Assembly (NCBI RefSeq): GCF_015355755.1
Contig: NZ_JACVEE010000001.1
Span: 1,054,001-1,118,000 of the forward strand
DNA: 64,000 nucleotides
Reading direction: 5' to 3'
Origin: Nocardia sp. XZ_19_385
GTDB lineage: Bacteria > Actinomycetota > Actinomycetes > Mycobacteriales > Mycobacteriaceae
The position numbers and the translations under genes are program-made. Below the pieces are notes generated by a model. The model was not told the origin of the DNA. It saw only the letters and a program-made list of their open reading frames with translations, and did not search any database. Shown here piece by piece: positions 8,068 through 18,186 of this stretch (position 1 is the stretch's first letter; each line of letters starts with the position of its first letter).

Positions 8068-9219
8068 ATGGCTGCTGGGCGCAACGGGTACCTGCTGTTC
8101 GGTGGTGTGGCGTCGGTCGGGGCGGGTGCGTTGCACCTGTTCGCGGCGGGACTGCACACCGAGCACGCCACCCTCGCCCGGCTGATAATCGTGCTCGCGG
8201 GGGCACAGTGCGCGGCCGGGCTGCTGGCGTCGGTGAGCACGCGAAAAGCTGTGCCGGTCATCGTGATCGGGGTGAACCTCGTCGCGGTGGCGATCTGGGG
8301 TTACACCCGGTTCGCGGGGCTGCCGTGGCCCGACGGGCTCGGCACGGCGGAGGCGCCGCAGTTCCTCGACAGCACGTGCGCGGCGCTGGGGCTGCTCGCG
8401 ATCGCCGGTGCGGCTGTCGCTTTGGTGCGCCCCGGGGCGACCTTGCCCACGGCGCCGACCGCGACGGCCGCCGGTCTGGCCGGTGTCCTGGCCGTCGCGG
8501 CGATGCTCGGCGGCGCCGGACATGTGCACAGCCACGACGGCGGCGAGCACACCCATGCCGCCGGCGGCGACCACTCCGACCACGAGACCGGCACCGCGTG
8601 GCCGCGGCCGTGGGACCCCGCTGCCGCGATCGATGTCTCCGGCGTGCCGGGGGTGACCGCCGCGCAGGAGCAGCGCGCGACCGCCCTGATTCGCAGCACG
8701 CTCGACCGGCTGCCCGCCTTCGCCGATGTCAATTCCATTGGCGCACTGGGCTTTCGATCCATCGGCGACGCGTCCACCGGTTACGAGCACTTCATCAACT
8801 TCGGCTACATCCGCGACGACCGATTCCTCGACCCCACCTACCCGGAGTCACTGGTCTACCGGGTCGAGGGCACCGACCGGACCCTGGTCTCGGCGATGTA
8901 CATCGCCAAGGGCAAGAAGATCGACGACACCGAACTGCTGGACTACGCCGGACCCCTGATGCAGTGGCACGTACACGACAACCTCTGCTGGAAGACCGGC
9001 GCCGACGGTCCCCAAGTCGCCGGAGTCACCGACGCCCAGGGCAACTGCCCACCCAACTCGATCAACCCCGGCGCAGGCAACCCGATGGTCCACGTCTGGA
9101 TCGCGGCCCACCAATGCGGACCGTTCGCGGCCCTCGAAGGCCACGGCGCCGGGCAGGCCGCCGCCACCGGCCGCCGCACCGACACCTGCTCCCACGATCA
9201 CTCCGGCGGGCACCGCTGA
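8068..9219 (+). CDS. Membrane protein with His-rich loop and soluble C-terminal domain
   Basis: 383 residues. About five hydrophobic segments (roughly 7-29, 36-54, 61-80, 104-122, 134-150) are followed by a His/Asp-rich linker (152-173; HVHSHDGGEHTH) and a soluble domain (about 180-383) containing HFINFGYIRDD, LMQWHVHDNLCW and VHVWIAAHQCGPF. The ATG follows AACGAAGGAGAGCG. Histidine abundance and the conserved-looking HVHDNLCW/WIAAHQCG blocks suggest metal binding, perhaps copper or zinc, but I do not recognise a characterised family. The C-terminus overlaps the convergent glycosyltransferase gene by 22 bp. Confidence 0.85.
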   Translation: MAAGRNGYLLFGGVASVGAGALHLFAAGLHTEHATLARLIIVLAGAQCAAGLLASVSTRKAVPVIVIGVNLVAVAIWGYTRFAGLPWPDGLGTAEAPQFLDSTCAALGLLAIAGAAVALVRPGATLPTAPTATAAGLAGVLAVAAMLGGAGHVHSHDGGEHTHAAGGDHSDHETGTAWPRPWDPAAAIDVSGVPGVTAAQEQRATALIRSTLDRLPAFADVNSIGALGFRSIGDASTGYEHFINFGYIRDDRFLDPTYPESLVYRVEGTDRTLVSAMYIAKGKKIDDTELLDYAGPLMQWHVHDNLCWKTGADGPQVAGVTDAQGNCPPNSINPGAGNPMVHVWIAAHQCGPFAALEGHGAGQAAATGRRTDTCSHDHSGGHR

Positions 9220-10409
9220 GCCGATAGCCGGGCCCGGTTCAGCGCGCTTTCGATGAAGTCAGCGGCGCGCACGGTGCCGCCTTCCGCGTGCGCGTCGGCG
9301 CGCAACCGCGCCAGACGCCGGGCCACCTCGGGATCGCCGACCAGGGCTATCAGCGCCTCCCGCAGGTTCTGCGCGTCAGCGGCCTGGGTGTCGATGCGGC
9401 GGGCCACACCCAGCTCGACGAGCCGGTCCGCGTTCATGAACTGCTCGGCGCCCTGTGGCACGGCGATCATCGGGACACCGGACAGCAGTCCTTCGCCGCA
9501 GCCGCCCATCCCGGCATGGGTGACGAAGGCGTCGGCCTGTTCCAGGATCGCCCGCTGCGGGACCCAGGAGCGCACTTCGACATTGGCGGGGATCTCGCCG
9601 AGTTCCTGTGGGTCGGTGTGCTTGCCGATCTGCAGCACCACGTGCCAGCCGGGCAGATTGCCGTAGGCGCGCAGGCATTGGCGGTAGAACTCCGGCCGGT
9701 GGGTGTAGGCCGAGCCGAGGGAGATCAGCAGGATCTGCTGCGCTGCCGCGGGGCGGACCCAATCCTGTTGTTGTTTCCGGGTTTCGAAGCAGGGTCCGAC
9801 GAATGTCACTGTGCCGGAGTCGACTTGGTCGGCGTGGGGTTGCATCGCCTTGGGTATCAGCGCCAGGGCGCGGTCGGGCAGGCCGGAAAAGTCGTCGACA
9901 TCGGTGGTGGCCGCGCCGATGTCGACGAGCCACCGGGCGAACCTCGCCCGGTAGGCGTCGGCGCCCGGCAGCTGTCGCAGGTGTGCGCCCACCTCCTGGT
10001 CGTAGCCTTTCCACGCCACGAAAGAAGGCGACAGCTGGATCATCGGGCGGCTCTGCGTTTCGGCGATCGCCCGTCCCGCGTAAGCGCCGATGTCGTACAG
10101 GTAGAGGTCGGCAGGGTCGTCGTCGTAGGCCGCGCGCAGCTGCGGGAGCCCGTGCACGGCGTTGTCGAGGAACAGGTTCATGGCCGCGACGGGCTCGTCG
10201 GGCCAGTTGTTGCCGGCGACCGGCAGCGTCGAGGTACACGGCACCAGTTCGGCGCCGGCGCCGGTGATCAGGTCGGCCACCACCGGGTCGTTGGCGTAGG
10301 TGACGCGATGACCGCGGCCCACCAGCTCACGGATGATCTCCAGGCTCGGCAGCACATGGCTGACAACGGGAACGCCGACCATGGCGATATGGATTGGGCG
10401 AGAAGGCAT
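9198..10409 (-). CDS. MGT-family glycosyltransferase (macrolide/aglycone type)
   Basis: A 403-residue GT-B enzyme of the MGT/UGT group. The N-terminal acceptor domain starts HIAMVGVPVVSHVLP; the C-terminal sugar-nucleotide domain has HAGMGGCGEGLLSGVPM and PQGAEQFMNADRL, matching the PSPG-like donor motif. Family members glucosylate and inactivate macrolides or rifamycins, or decorate natural products. Its ATG shares a base with the stop of the upstream acetyltransferase gene (TAATG), so the two are translationally coupled. Company with Vat and ABC-F genes favours a drug-inactivating role. Confidence 0.9.
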   Translation of the reverse strand: MPSRPIHIAMVGVPVVSHVLPSLEIIRELVGRGHRVTYANDPVVADLITGAGAELVPCTSTLPVAGNNWPDEPVAAMNLFLDNAVHGLPQLRAAYDDDPADLYLYDIGAYAGRAIAETQSRPMIQLSPSFVAWKGYDQEVGAHLRQLPGADAYRARFARWLVDIGAATTDVDDFSGLPDRALALIPKAMQPHADQVDSGTVTFVGPCFETRKQQQDWVRPAAAQQILLISLGSAYTHRPEFYRQCLRAYGNLPGWHVVLQIGKHTDPQELGEIPANVEVRSWVPQRAILEQADAFVTHAGMGGCGEGLLSGVPMIAVPQGAEQFMNADRLVELGVARRIDTQAADAQNLREALIALVGDPEVARRLARLRADAHAEGGTVRAADFIESALNRARLSAQRCPPE

Positions 10410-11074
10410 TACGGTCTCCCTCGGTTCAGGTCCGCGGCGGCGGCTTCGAGATCGGCGATGCTGCCCGACATGATCGCCGGCACGTGTTCGGTGATGTGCT
10501 CGGCGGGCCAGTCCCACCACGCCACCGCCAGCAGGCGGGCGATGTCCCGGTCCGTGAAGCGAGTTCGGATGAGGCGGGCCGGGTTGCCGCCGACGATGCC
10601 GTAGTCGGGTACGTCGCCGGTGACCACGGATCCGGTGCTGATGATCGCGCCGTGGCCGATTCGCACGCCGGGCATCACCGTCGTGCCGTTGCCGAACCAG
10701 ACGTCGTTGCCGACGATGGTGTCGCCTCGACTCGGCAAGCCGGTGAGCAGGTCGAAGTGGTTCGACCAGGAGCCGCCCATGGTGGGGAAGGGGAAGGTCG
10801 AGGGACCGTCCATGCGGTGATTGGCGCCGTTCATGATGAACCGAACGCCGGTGCCCAGAGCACAGAACTTTCCGATGACCAGCTTCTCGGGACCGTAGTG
10901 GTACAGGACATTCCGGGTTTCGAACGCGGTCGGATCGTCCGGGTCGTCGTAGTAGGAGTACTCCCCCACGTCGATCAGGGGCGAGGTGATCAGCGGCTTC
11001 AGCAGCACCACTCGCGGCTGGCCGGGCATCGGATGCAGCACGGTCGGGTCGGCGGGAATCGAATCGTTGGGCAC
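10409..11074 (-). CDS. Vat-like streptogramin A / xenobiotic acetyltransferase
   Basis: 221 residues of the left-handed beta-helix xenobiotic acetyltransferase family. It carries the Vat-type block MNGANHRMDG, then GDTIVGNDVWFGNGTTVMPG and GGNPARLIRTRF, and a C-terminal AWWDWPAEHI. The family transfers acetyl from acetyl-CoA to streptogramin A or chloramphenicol; the active-site His lies in GANHRM. The GTG start has a strong ribosome site (CGAAGGAGATT). It sits 41 bp downstream of the ABC-F gene and overlaps the glycosyltransferase start. Substrate is inferred from the MNGANHRMDG motif. Confidence 0.9.
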   Translation of the reverse strand: MPNDSIPADPTVLHPMPGQPRVVLLKPLITSPLIDVGEYSYYDDPDDPTAFETRNVLYHYGPEKLVIGKFCALGTGVRFIMNGANHRMDGPSTFPFPTMGGSWSNHFDLLTGLPSRGDTIVGNDVWFGNGTTVMPGVRIGHGAIISTGSVVTGDVPDYGIVGGNPARLIRTRFTDRDIARLLAVAWWDWPAEHITEHVPAIMSGSIADLEAAAADLNRGRP

Positions 11075-11115
11075 AGCGAATCTCCTTCGGTGCGTGGATG
11101 ATCGGGTTGCGGCGG

Positions 11116-12723
<1,608 letters not shown>

Positions 12724-12812
12724 ATGCACACTCCGAAGCATTCGAGGACGGCGCGGTCAACGGGGACCGCAGGGCCGGGTGAACACTTCGCAGGAGCATC
12801 GGCAGAACCTCA

Positions 12813-12838
12813 CTTAGTACGACAACTGTCGCACTAAG
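12813..12838. promoter_or_regulatory. Palindromic operator between ABC-F and tetR genes
   Basis: Two 11-bp arms (CTTAGTACGAC at 12813-12823 and GTCGCACTAAG at 12828-12838) are inverted copies with one mismatch around a 4-bp centre. It lies in the divergent intergenic region, next to a TATCGT (12840-12845) that fits a -10 for tetR and a TTGACG on the opposite strand (12843-12848) that fits a -35 for the ABC-F operon. Probably the binding site of the adjacent TetR protein. Confidence 0.7.
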
Positions 12839-12882
12839 GTATCGTCAAGGCTCCATCCCGTCAAGCAATCGGATCACCGACA

Positions 12883-13518
12883 ATGAGTTTCGAAGCCCCA
12901 CCGGGCACTTCCGAGCCCACTCCGGCCGTCCGTTCCCGGCCGGGTGGCCGCACCGCCCGCATCCGGGCCCAGGTGCTCGCGGCGGTCAGCGCGGAGCTGG
13001 CCGAAAACGGTTACGACGCACTCAGCATCGATGCCGTCGCGGCTCGCTCGGGCGTGCACCGCGCCACGGTGTATCGCCGCTGGCAAGATGTCGGCGGCCT
13101 GCTCGCCGACGTCTTCGACGCGGCGGCCCACCAGCCGTGGCAGCCTCGCGACACCGGCTCGCTGCGCGGCGACCTGGCGGCGCTCAACGACGAAATCCAG
13201 GATTCACTGAGCGAGGAGTCGTCGATCGCGGTAGCGCTGATCGCGGTCTCGTTCCGCTCCGAAGAGGCCGCCGCCGCCCTGCGCCGCCTGTGGGAAGACC
13301 GATATACCCAGTCCGAGATCATCATTGAGCGCGCCATCGAGCGCGGCGAACTCCCCTCCGAGGTCGACGCGCGCGCCCTGCTGATCGCCGCGACCGCCCC
13401 GCTCTACCACCAGCTGGTCCTGCTCCGGACGCCACCCGACCCGGCTCTCCCCGACCGCGCGGCCGTCACCGCCGCACTCGCCGCGGCCGCGGGCGCCTTC
13501 TCTCCGAGCGCTACCTGA
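12883..13518 (+). CDS. TetR-family repressor of the resistance operon
   Basis: 211 residues. The N-terminal TetR HTH (about 25-70; SIDAVAARSGVHRATVYRRW) is followed by a variable ligand-binding domain of the TetR_C_11-like type. It is divergent from the ABC-F/Vat/MGT unit across a 26-bp palindrome, the standard arrangement of an autoregulated, ligand-released repressor. The inducer is unknown but may be a ribosome-targeting antibiotic. The gene ends upstream of a strong terminator shared with the convergent GDSL hydrolase. Confidence 0.92.
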   Translation: MSFEAPPGTSEPTPAVRSRPGGRTARIRAQVLAAVSAELAENGYDALSIDAVAARSGVHRATVYRRWQDVGGLLADVFDAAAHQPWQPRDTGSLRGDLAALNDEIQDSLSEESSIAVALIAVSFRSEEAAAALRRLWEDRYTQSEIIIERAIERGELPSEVDARALLIAATAPLYHQLVLLRTPPDPALPDRAAVTAALAAAAGAFSPSAT

Positions 13519-13590
13519 CCCGCTCGCGACCAGGTGGCCTTCGGTTCCCACTGCGCCGGATTCCCTACCGCGGTCGCGCGGGTGCAATGC

Positions 13591-13626
13591 CAGGACCCCG
13601 GTCCCTTTTCTGGGATCGGGGTCCTG
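13591..13626. terminator. Bidirectional intrinsic terminator
   Basis: A 15-bp stem (CAGGACCCCGGTCCC with GGGATCGGGGTCCTG, one G:T pair) closes a 6-nt TTTTCT loop. It sits between the convergent tetR gene (ends 13518) and the GDSL hydrolase gene (ends 13646), so it can stop both transcripts. Confidence 0.8.
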
Positions 13627-13645
13627 TTCGGTCGGCCGTGCTCGG

Positions 13646-14884
13646 TTACTCGAACTCGGCGGGGTTCACCGCGGCCGCCATGGCGGCATAGCCCGCATCA
13701 CTGGGGTGGATGTGGTCGCCGCTGTCGAATTCGGGAGTGAACCGCTGCGGGTTGGCCGGATCGCGCAGGGCGGCATCGAAATCGACGATGGCGTCGTAGG
13801 CACCGGCGGTGCGGATCCACTCGTTGAGGGCCTGGCGGGCGGACTCGGCCGCGGGTGAGAAGTAGGGCGAGCCGTGGATGGGAGTGAAGGTCGCGCCGAT
13901 TACCCGCAAACCCTTCGCGCGGGCTTGGCGGATCAGGTCGAGATGCCCGGCGACGAGTTGATCGGTGGAGACAGGGACGACGGTGTCGGCCGCGCCCGGG
14001 CCGCCGGTGCTCAGGCCGATGTCGTTGATGCCCGCGAGGATGATGACGGTGCCGATACCCGGCTGGTCGAGGACATCGGGGCCGAATCGGCGCTGGGCGC
14101 TGTCACCCAGCCAGGAGGAGTCGACGGTGACCCGGTTGCCCCCGATGCCCTGATCGATGATGGCGCGTGGATTGCCTTCGGCGGCAAGGCGTTCGGCCAG
14201 TTCGTCCGGGTACCGGTTGTCGGCGCCGGGGGTGGAGCCGATGCCTTCGGTGATGGAGTCACCGAACGCGACCACGCCGGAGCGGCGCGGGAGCACATCG
14301 AAGACCTCGACGCCCGACAGGTAGTACCAGGACTGGGTGGTCTCGGTGAAGGCGGTGCCGGCACTGTCCGCGCGGTGGTCGCCGGTAGCGCGGTAGGTGG
14401 TCGCCAGGGCCTGGGCGTGGTGGGTCGCCGGGCCGGTGGGCTCGGCGAGGTGGAGCGTGATGGTCAGGGACTGGAAGGGTGCGACCGGCAGCGGGACCGG
14501 ATCGGTGGCGAGATCGGCTCCGGCCGGGATCCGGAATTGCGCGGCGCCACCGATGGTCAAGGGGCGCAGGGTGTCCGGGCGAATGTTCGCGCCGGTATCG
14601 GTCAGCGCGATCGTTGCTCCGGCGATGGCCAGCGGCGCGGCGCCGTATCGATTGGTCAGCCGTACCCGGGTGGCGGCGCCGCCCTGGCTCACTCGGATCA
14701 CCTGCCGCAGAGTGTGATTCGAGAACCCCTCGGCGGACCAGTTGGGTGACATTGTCTTACTGGGCATTTGCGCCGAGGTCGCCCACACCGCGGTCCACCC
14801 CGACTCCTGCACTGGCGCCGCATGCGCGGTGACAGCGAGCGCGAGCAGAAGGAGGGCGGCCACCAAGGCCCGAATAATTCGCAT
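13646..14884 (-). CDS. Secreted SGNH/GDSL esterase
   Basis: 412 residues with a signal peptide (about 1-22, ending AHA). An N-terminal beta-sandwich-like region (about 25-190) precedes the SGNH hydrolase domain with block I GDSITEG (nucleophile Ser), the Gly block QGIGGNRV, block III GINDIG and block V DHIHPSDAGY (Asp and His of the triad). This domain pair is common in exported actinobacterial lipases/acetylesterases. It probably deacylates extracellular polysaccharide or lipid; the substrate is unknown. Confidence 0.9.
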   Translation of the reverse strand: MRIIRALVAALLLLALAVTAHAAPVQESGWTAVWATSAQMPSKTMSPNWSAEGFSNHTLRQVIRVSQGGAATRVRLTNRYGAAPLAIAGATIALTDTGANIRPDTLRPLTIGGAAQFRIPAGADLATDPVPLPVAPFQSLTITLHLAEPTGPATHHAQALATTYRATGDHRADSAGTAFTETTQSWYYLSGVEVFDVLPRRSGVVAFGDSITEGIGSTPGADNRYPDELAERLAAEGNPRAIIDQGIGGNRVTVDSSWLGDSAQRRFGPDVLDQPGIGTVIILAGINDIGLSTGGPGAADTVVPVSTDQLVAGHLDLIRQARAKGLRVIGATFTPIHGSPYFSPAAESARQALNEWIRTAGAYDAIVDFDAALRDPANPQRFTPEFDSGDHIHPSDAGYAAMAAAVNPAEFE

Positions 14885-14910
14885 GACGAAATCCGTTCAG
14901 CAGCAGAGGA

Positions 14911-16344
14911 TCAGGACAGAGCGGGAGCCGCGATTTCCGCCGGGGCGGGCGCGGTGCTGGCAGGCCGGCGCAACACGGTGAGGGTGACCACGAGCGCGGC
15001 GGCCAGCAGCCCGGCAGCGACGGTGAAGGCCAACCGGTAACCGCTGGTCAATGCCGCGGCCTCGGAAGCGCCCGAAACCAGTTGGCTCCCAGTGCGCGAC
15101 GCCGCGAGTGTCGACAGCACCGCGATGCCCAGCGCCATGCCGACCTGCTGGGTGGTGTTGAACAACCCGGAGGCCAACCCCGCATCCTCGGCATCCGCGT
15201 CGGACATGCCCAGCGTGGCCAACGCGGGCAGCACCAGCCCGCCACCGGCGATCAGCACCATCATCGGCAGCAGATCGACGACGTAGGTGGCGTCCACCGG
15301 AAGCCTTGTCAGCCAGCCCATTCCGGCCAGCAGCATGATCAGTCCGGCAACCAGCACGGCCCGTTCACCGAAGCGGGTGATCAGCCGAGCCGACGCGAAC
15401 AGCGACACCCCGCCGATGGCGACGGCCGCGGGCAGCATGGCCAGCCCGGTGGCCAGCGCGCTGTAGCCGAGGACCTTCTGCATGTACAGCGCGACGATGA
15501 TCTGGAAGGCGAACATGGCCGCCAGCGTCAGCATCTGCACCAGGTTGGCGCCGGACACATTGCGGGAACGGAAGATTCGCAGCGGCAGCAGCGGCGTCCG
15601 CGCGGTCTTCTGCCGGAGGACGAAGGTGACCAGCATGCCGACAGCCACCGCGCCGAGCCCCAGGGTGTGCGCGGAAGTCCAGCCGTGCTCCTCGATCTTC
15701 ACCACCGTGTAGATGCTCAGCATGAGTCCACCGGTGACCAGCAGCGCGCCGAGCGCGTCCGCACCCGCGGCCAATCCGATTCCACGATCGGCGGGCAAGG
15801 CCTTCACCGCCAGCGCGACGGTCACGATCCCGATCGGCACGTTGATGAGGAAGATCCAGTGCCAGTTCAGCGCATCGGTCAGCACCCCGCCCAGCACCTG
15901 GCCGATGGAGGCGCCGGCCGCGCCGGTGAAGCTGAAGATCCCGATGGCCTTCGCCCGTTCCCGGCTCTCGGTAAACAAAGTGACCAGGATTCCCAGCACC
16001 ACCGACGAGGCGAGCGCACTGCCGACGCCCTGGAGGAAGCGGGCGGCGACCAGCATCTCCGGCGTGGTGGCCGCTCCGGCGAGCAGCGAGGCAAGGGTGA
16101 ACACCACATTTCCGGTGAGGAACATGGTCTTGCGGCCGATCAGGTCACCGAGCCGCCCGGCCAGCAGCAGCAATCCGCCGAAGGCGATGAGGTAGGCGTT
16201 CACGGTCCAGCTCAGCCCGGCGGCGGTGAAGCCAAGATCGTTCTGAATCGCGGGCATTGCGACGGTCACGATGCTGCCGTCGAGGATGGTCATCAACGTC
16301 GCCGCCGACAGTACGGCGAGGGCGAGTCGTTTGGACATTGTCAT
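14911..16344 (-). CDS. MFS multidrug exporter, DHA2 (14-TM, EmrB/QacA) family
   Basis: 477 residues, 14 predicted helices. Family signatures are motif D1 LDGSIVTVAMPAIQ in helix 1, motif A GRLGDLIGRK and motif C GAAGASIGQVLGGVLTD in helix 5, typical of proton-driven drug antiporters. The ATG at 16344 follows GGGAGAT. The marR gene lies immediately upstream on the same strand and two copies of a shared operator flank it, so the pair forms a self-regulated efflux operon. Substrates are probably amphipathic drugs or endogenous metabolites. Confidence 0.93.
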   Translation of the reverse strand: MTMSKRLALAVLSAATLMTILDGSIVTVAMPAIQNDLGFTAAGLSWTVNAYLIAFGGLLLLAGRLGDLIGRKTMFLTGNVVFTLASLLAGAATTPEMLVAARFLQGVGSALASSVVLGILVTLFTESRERAKAIGIFSFTGAAGASIGQVLGGVLTDALNWHWIFLINVPIGIVTVALAVKALPADRGIGLAAGADALGALLVTGGLMLSIYTVVKIEEHGWTSAHTLGLGAVAVGMLVTFVLRQKTARTPLLPLRIFRSRNVSGANLVQMLTLAAMFAFQIIVALYMQKVLGYSALATGLAMLPAAVAIGGVSLFASARLITRFGERAVLVAGLIMLLAGMGWLTRLPVDATYVVDLLPMMVLIAGGGLVLPALATLGMSDADAEDAGLASGLFNTTQQVGMALGIAVLSTLAASRTGSQLVSGASEAAALTSGYRLAFTVAAGLLAAALVVTLTVLRRPASTAPAPAEIAAPALS

Positions 16345-16386
16345 AGGTCATCTCCCGTTCGGAACCAACAAGAGAGACCGTACTAG

Positions 16387-16406
16387 ATAGTTCCGTTGTA
16401 GACAAT
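16387..16406. promoter_or_regulatory. Putative MarR operator upstream of the MFS gene
   Basis: ATAGTTCCGTTGTAGACAAT matches a sequence ahead of marR (16904-16923) at 16 of 20 positions. It overlaps an inverted repeat AGACAATA (16400-16407) / TATTGTCT (16419-16426). Position between marR and the exporter suggests a second, internal control point. Confidence 0.5.
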
Positions 16407-16417
16407 ATCGAAGCAGA

Positions 16418-16894
16418 TTATTGTCTGGCCCGGCGCGCCTGCGAGGCCTCCGCCGGAGCCGCGAGATGCCCTTCTGCCAGGGAATTCAAGGCGCGCAACA
16501 GGTTCTCGCGATCCCCCGCGGGCAGGGAAGCCAGGGCGTCCCGATGCACCCCATCGACAATGTTCTGACTCCGCTTGGCAACCTTCGCCCCCTCGGGGGT
16601 CACCGCGATGATCCGAGCGCGGCGATCAGTACTCGAGGGCCGCCGCTCGGCCAGCCCGGCCTTCTCCAGCGCGTCGACCGTGACCACCATGGTGGTCTTG
16701 TCCATATCCCCCAGCTCCGCGAGCTGAATCTGCGTCCGCTCCTCCTCGAGCGCATGCACCAGCACGCAATGCATGCGAGCGGTCAGCCCGATCTCGGCCA
16801 GCGCCGCCGCCATCCGGGTGCGCAGCACATGGCTCGTGTGATCGAGCAGAAACGACAGATCGGGCTCATCGCGCTTGGGTGCCAGTGCAGTCAT
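16418..16894 (-). CDS. MarR-family regulator of the efflux operon
   Basis: 158 residues with a winged-helix MarR domain (about 30-135): AELGDMDKTTMVVTVDALEKAGL is the recognition region and RRPSSTDRRARIIAVTPEG the wing. The start at 16894 was chosen over 16939 because the extra N-terminal residues fall on the likely operator. The exporter gene begins 73 bp downstream. It probably represses the operon until a phenolic or lipophilic ligand binds. Confidence 0.9.
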   Translation of the reverse strand: MTALAPKRDEPDLSFLLDHTSHVLRTRMAAALAEIGLTARMHCVLVHALEEERTQIQLAELGDMDKTTMVVTVDALEKAGLAERRPSSTDRRARIIAVTPEGAKVAKRSQNIVDGVHRDALASLPAGDRENLLRALNSLAEGHLAAPAEASQARRARQ

Positions 16895-16903
16895 GCCCCC
16901 ATC

Positions 16904-16923
16904 ATAGTTTTGTTGCAGATAAT
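16904..16923. promoter_or_regulatory. Putative MarR operator upstream of marR
   Basis: ATAGTTTTGTTGCAGATAAT lies about 10 bp upstream of the marR start and matches the copy at 16387-16406 at 16 of 20 positions, the differences being mostly pyrimidine transitions. This placement suits autorepression. Confidence 0.5.
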
Positions 16924-16978
16924 CCGCACACCTCCGCATCCGGGGCCGCCCTGCCTCAGCAGGGCGGCCCCGTTCGGG

Positions 16979-17254
16979 TTACGAGATCAGCTGCTCATGC
17001 ACCCGTACCCAAATCCATCTACCCGTATAGCTGCCGGCCGACCCACAGCCAGCTCGCCGGGGTGACCAAATCCCCACGCCCGTGATTCCCGGAAAGCCTG
17101 ACGCGCATTCCTCTTGGATGGTCGCCGAGGTGAGCGTCTCCCCGCGCGTGGATGCCGCGGGTGCGGCCTGATCCTTCGGCCGGCGGCCACCGCCGCCGTT
17201 CTTGACCTTGCCCTGGGTGTGGGAGTAGTTCCGGTATGCGAAATCTTGCGCCAT
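16979..17254 (-). CDS. Hypothetical protein, 91 residues
   Basis: An unassigned ORF from ATG 17254 preceded by GAAGGGG. Its N-terminal half is polar and glycine-rich (GKVKNGGGGRRPKDQ) and it ends GRWIWVRVHEQLIS; no domain is recognised. Third-position GC is only moderately high, so coding status is uncertain. It stands alone between marR and a small secreted protein. Confidence 0.35.
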   Translation of the reverse strand: MAQDFAYRNYSHTQGKVKNGGGGRRPKDQAAPAASTRGETLTSATIQEECASGFPGITGVGIWSPRRAGCGSAGSYTGRWIWVRVHEQLIS

Positions 17255-17522
17255 TGCGCCTGCCCCTTCGGGTCTTCGAGTTCGAATGAGTCTCGAAGGG
17301 CCCTGGGCGCGCTCACGGACGCTGAAGCAGTTCTCCGCGTCCGCTAGCGGGCCAGAGCCCGGGCGCTGCGCAGGCGAACGAAGTACGGGGCGACGTAGCA
17401 AGACATGGTGGCGAGCCTAGGGACGACGCGACCGGGCCCGCAACCGAATTAACTGATGTTTTGCTAACAAGCGCGAACCGTGGGCGATGTGTTCCAGACA
17501 ACACCTATTCAGGAGGTTCGAG

Positions 17523-17840
17523 ATGCTATCTGCGAAGCGGCTTGCTGCCGGCGCTTTCGTGGCCACCGCGGCTGCGGCGACTGTACTCGCTGGTGGGGGC
17601 ATGGCCCAGGCTGACGTACCGGTGTGGGAGGCCAGGTGTCACGTTTACAACATCTTCAACACCGGCGGGATGGCCAATTGTGAGCTGGGGACCTGGCATC
17701 AGGTGAAGCTCACTTGCGTTGCGTGGCCGGTCCCGTTCACCTACTGGAAGTACGGCCCGGTGCAGTACGGACAGAATCAGTCCTGGGCCAGTTGCGATTC
17801 ACTGAACGCTCTGGTGCACGTGGAAGTTATCCAGGCCTAG
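17523..17840 (+). CDS. Small secreted protein, 105 residues
   Basis: A signal peptide (about 1-31, MLSAKRLAAGAFVATAAAA, ending AQA before DVPVW) is followed by a 74-residue mature domain with four cysteines (ARCHVY, ANCELG, LTCVAW, ASCDSL), probably two disulfides. The AGGAGG at 17510-17515 makes the start firm. It resembles the small exported beta-rich proteins common in Nocardia and mycobacteria, of unknown function. It ends 12 bp from the convergent small gene. Confidence 0.8.
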   Translation: MLSAKRLAAGAFVATAAAATVLAGGGMAQADVPVWEARCHVYNIFNTGGMANCELGTWHQVKLTCVAWPVPFTYWKYGPVQYGQNQSWASCDSLNALVHVEVIQA

Positions 17841-17852
17841 CGCGAACCCGTA

Positions 17853-18137
17853 TCAATCCTCGCCGAACAGCGGAAGCTGCCGCGAGGCTGGGGCGGAGCC
17901 CCCACCGACTTTGCGCAGACACCGTGCGCAGGTGACCTCCGCCCGGGTCGGCGCCAGCGCGGCCGGTGACCAACCGGCCACCCCCGTCCGGCACAGCAGT
18001 TCGGGAGCTTCTTGCCCGCCGACCCACTGCACCAGGCTCACCGCGTGCACCGTGCGTCCGGCCCGGACGACAGCGTGCACGCCGGCGTCACCGAAAACGG
18101 CCCGCGCGGAGGCGGCGAGCGGCGAGATATCGGTCAT
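17853..18137 (-). CDS. Small cysteine-containing protein, 94 residues
   Basis: Unrecognised soluble protein starting MTDISPLAASARAVF. Three cysteines, one at LLCRTG and a pair at VTCARCL, could bind zinc or sense redox. It follows the merR gene by 49 bp on the same strand and is probably co-transcribed. The frame extends upstream to 18455 but that stretch overlaps merR and is not coding. Confidence 0.6.
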   Translation of the reverse strand: MTDISPLAASARAVFGDAGVHAVVRAGRTVHAVSLVQWVGGQEAPELLCRTGVAGWSPAALAPTRAEVTCARCLRKVGGGSAPASRQLPLFGED

Positions 18138-18186
18138 ACGCCCAACCATACGAGTGTCCGCCGACAGTGGCCGGTCACCGACACGC

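Noticed and set aside
9288..10604. 438-codon open frame on the + strand
   Set aside because: Antisense of the MGT glycosyltransferase; the real gene has PSPG-like donor motifs and a coupled start.
15082..16386. 434-codon open frame on the + strand
   Set aside because: It is the antisense shadow of the DHA2 exporter: very Gln/His/Arg-rich, no domain, no ribosome site. The - strand protein has clear membrane motifs.
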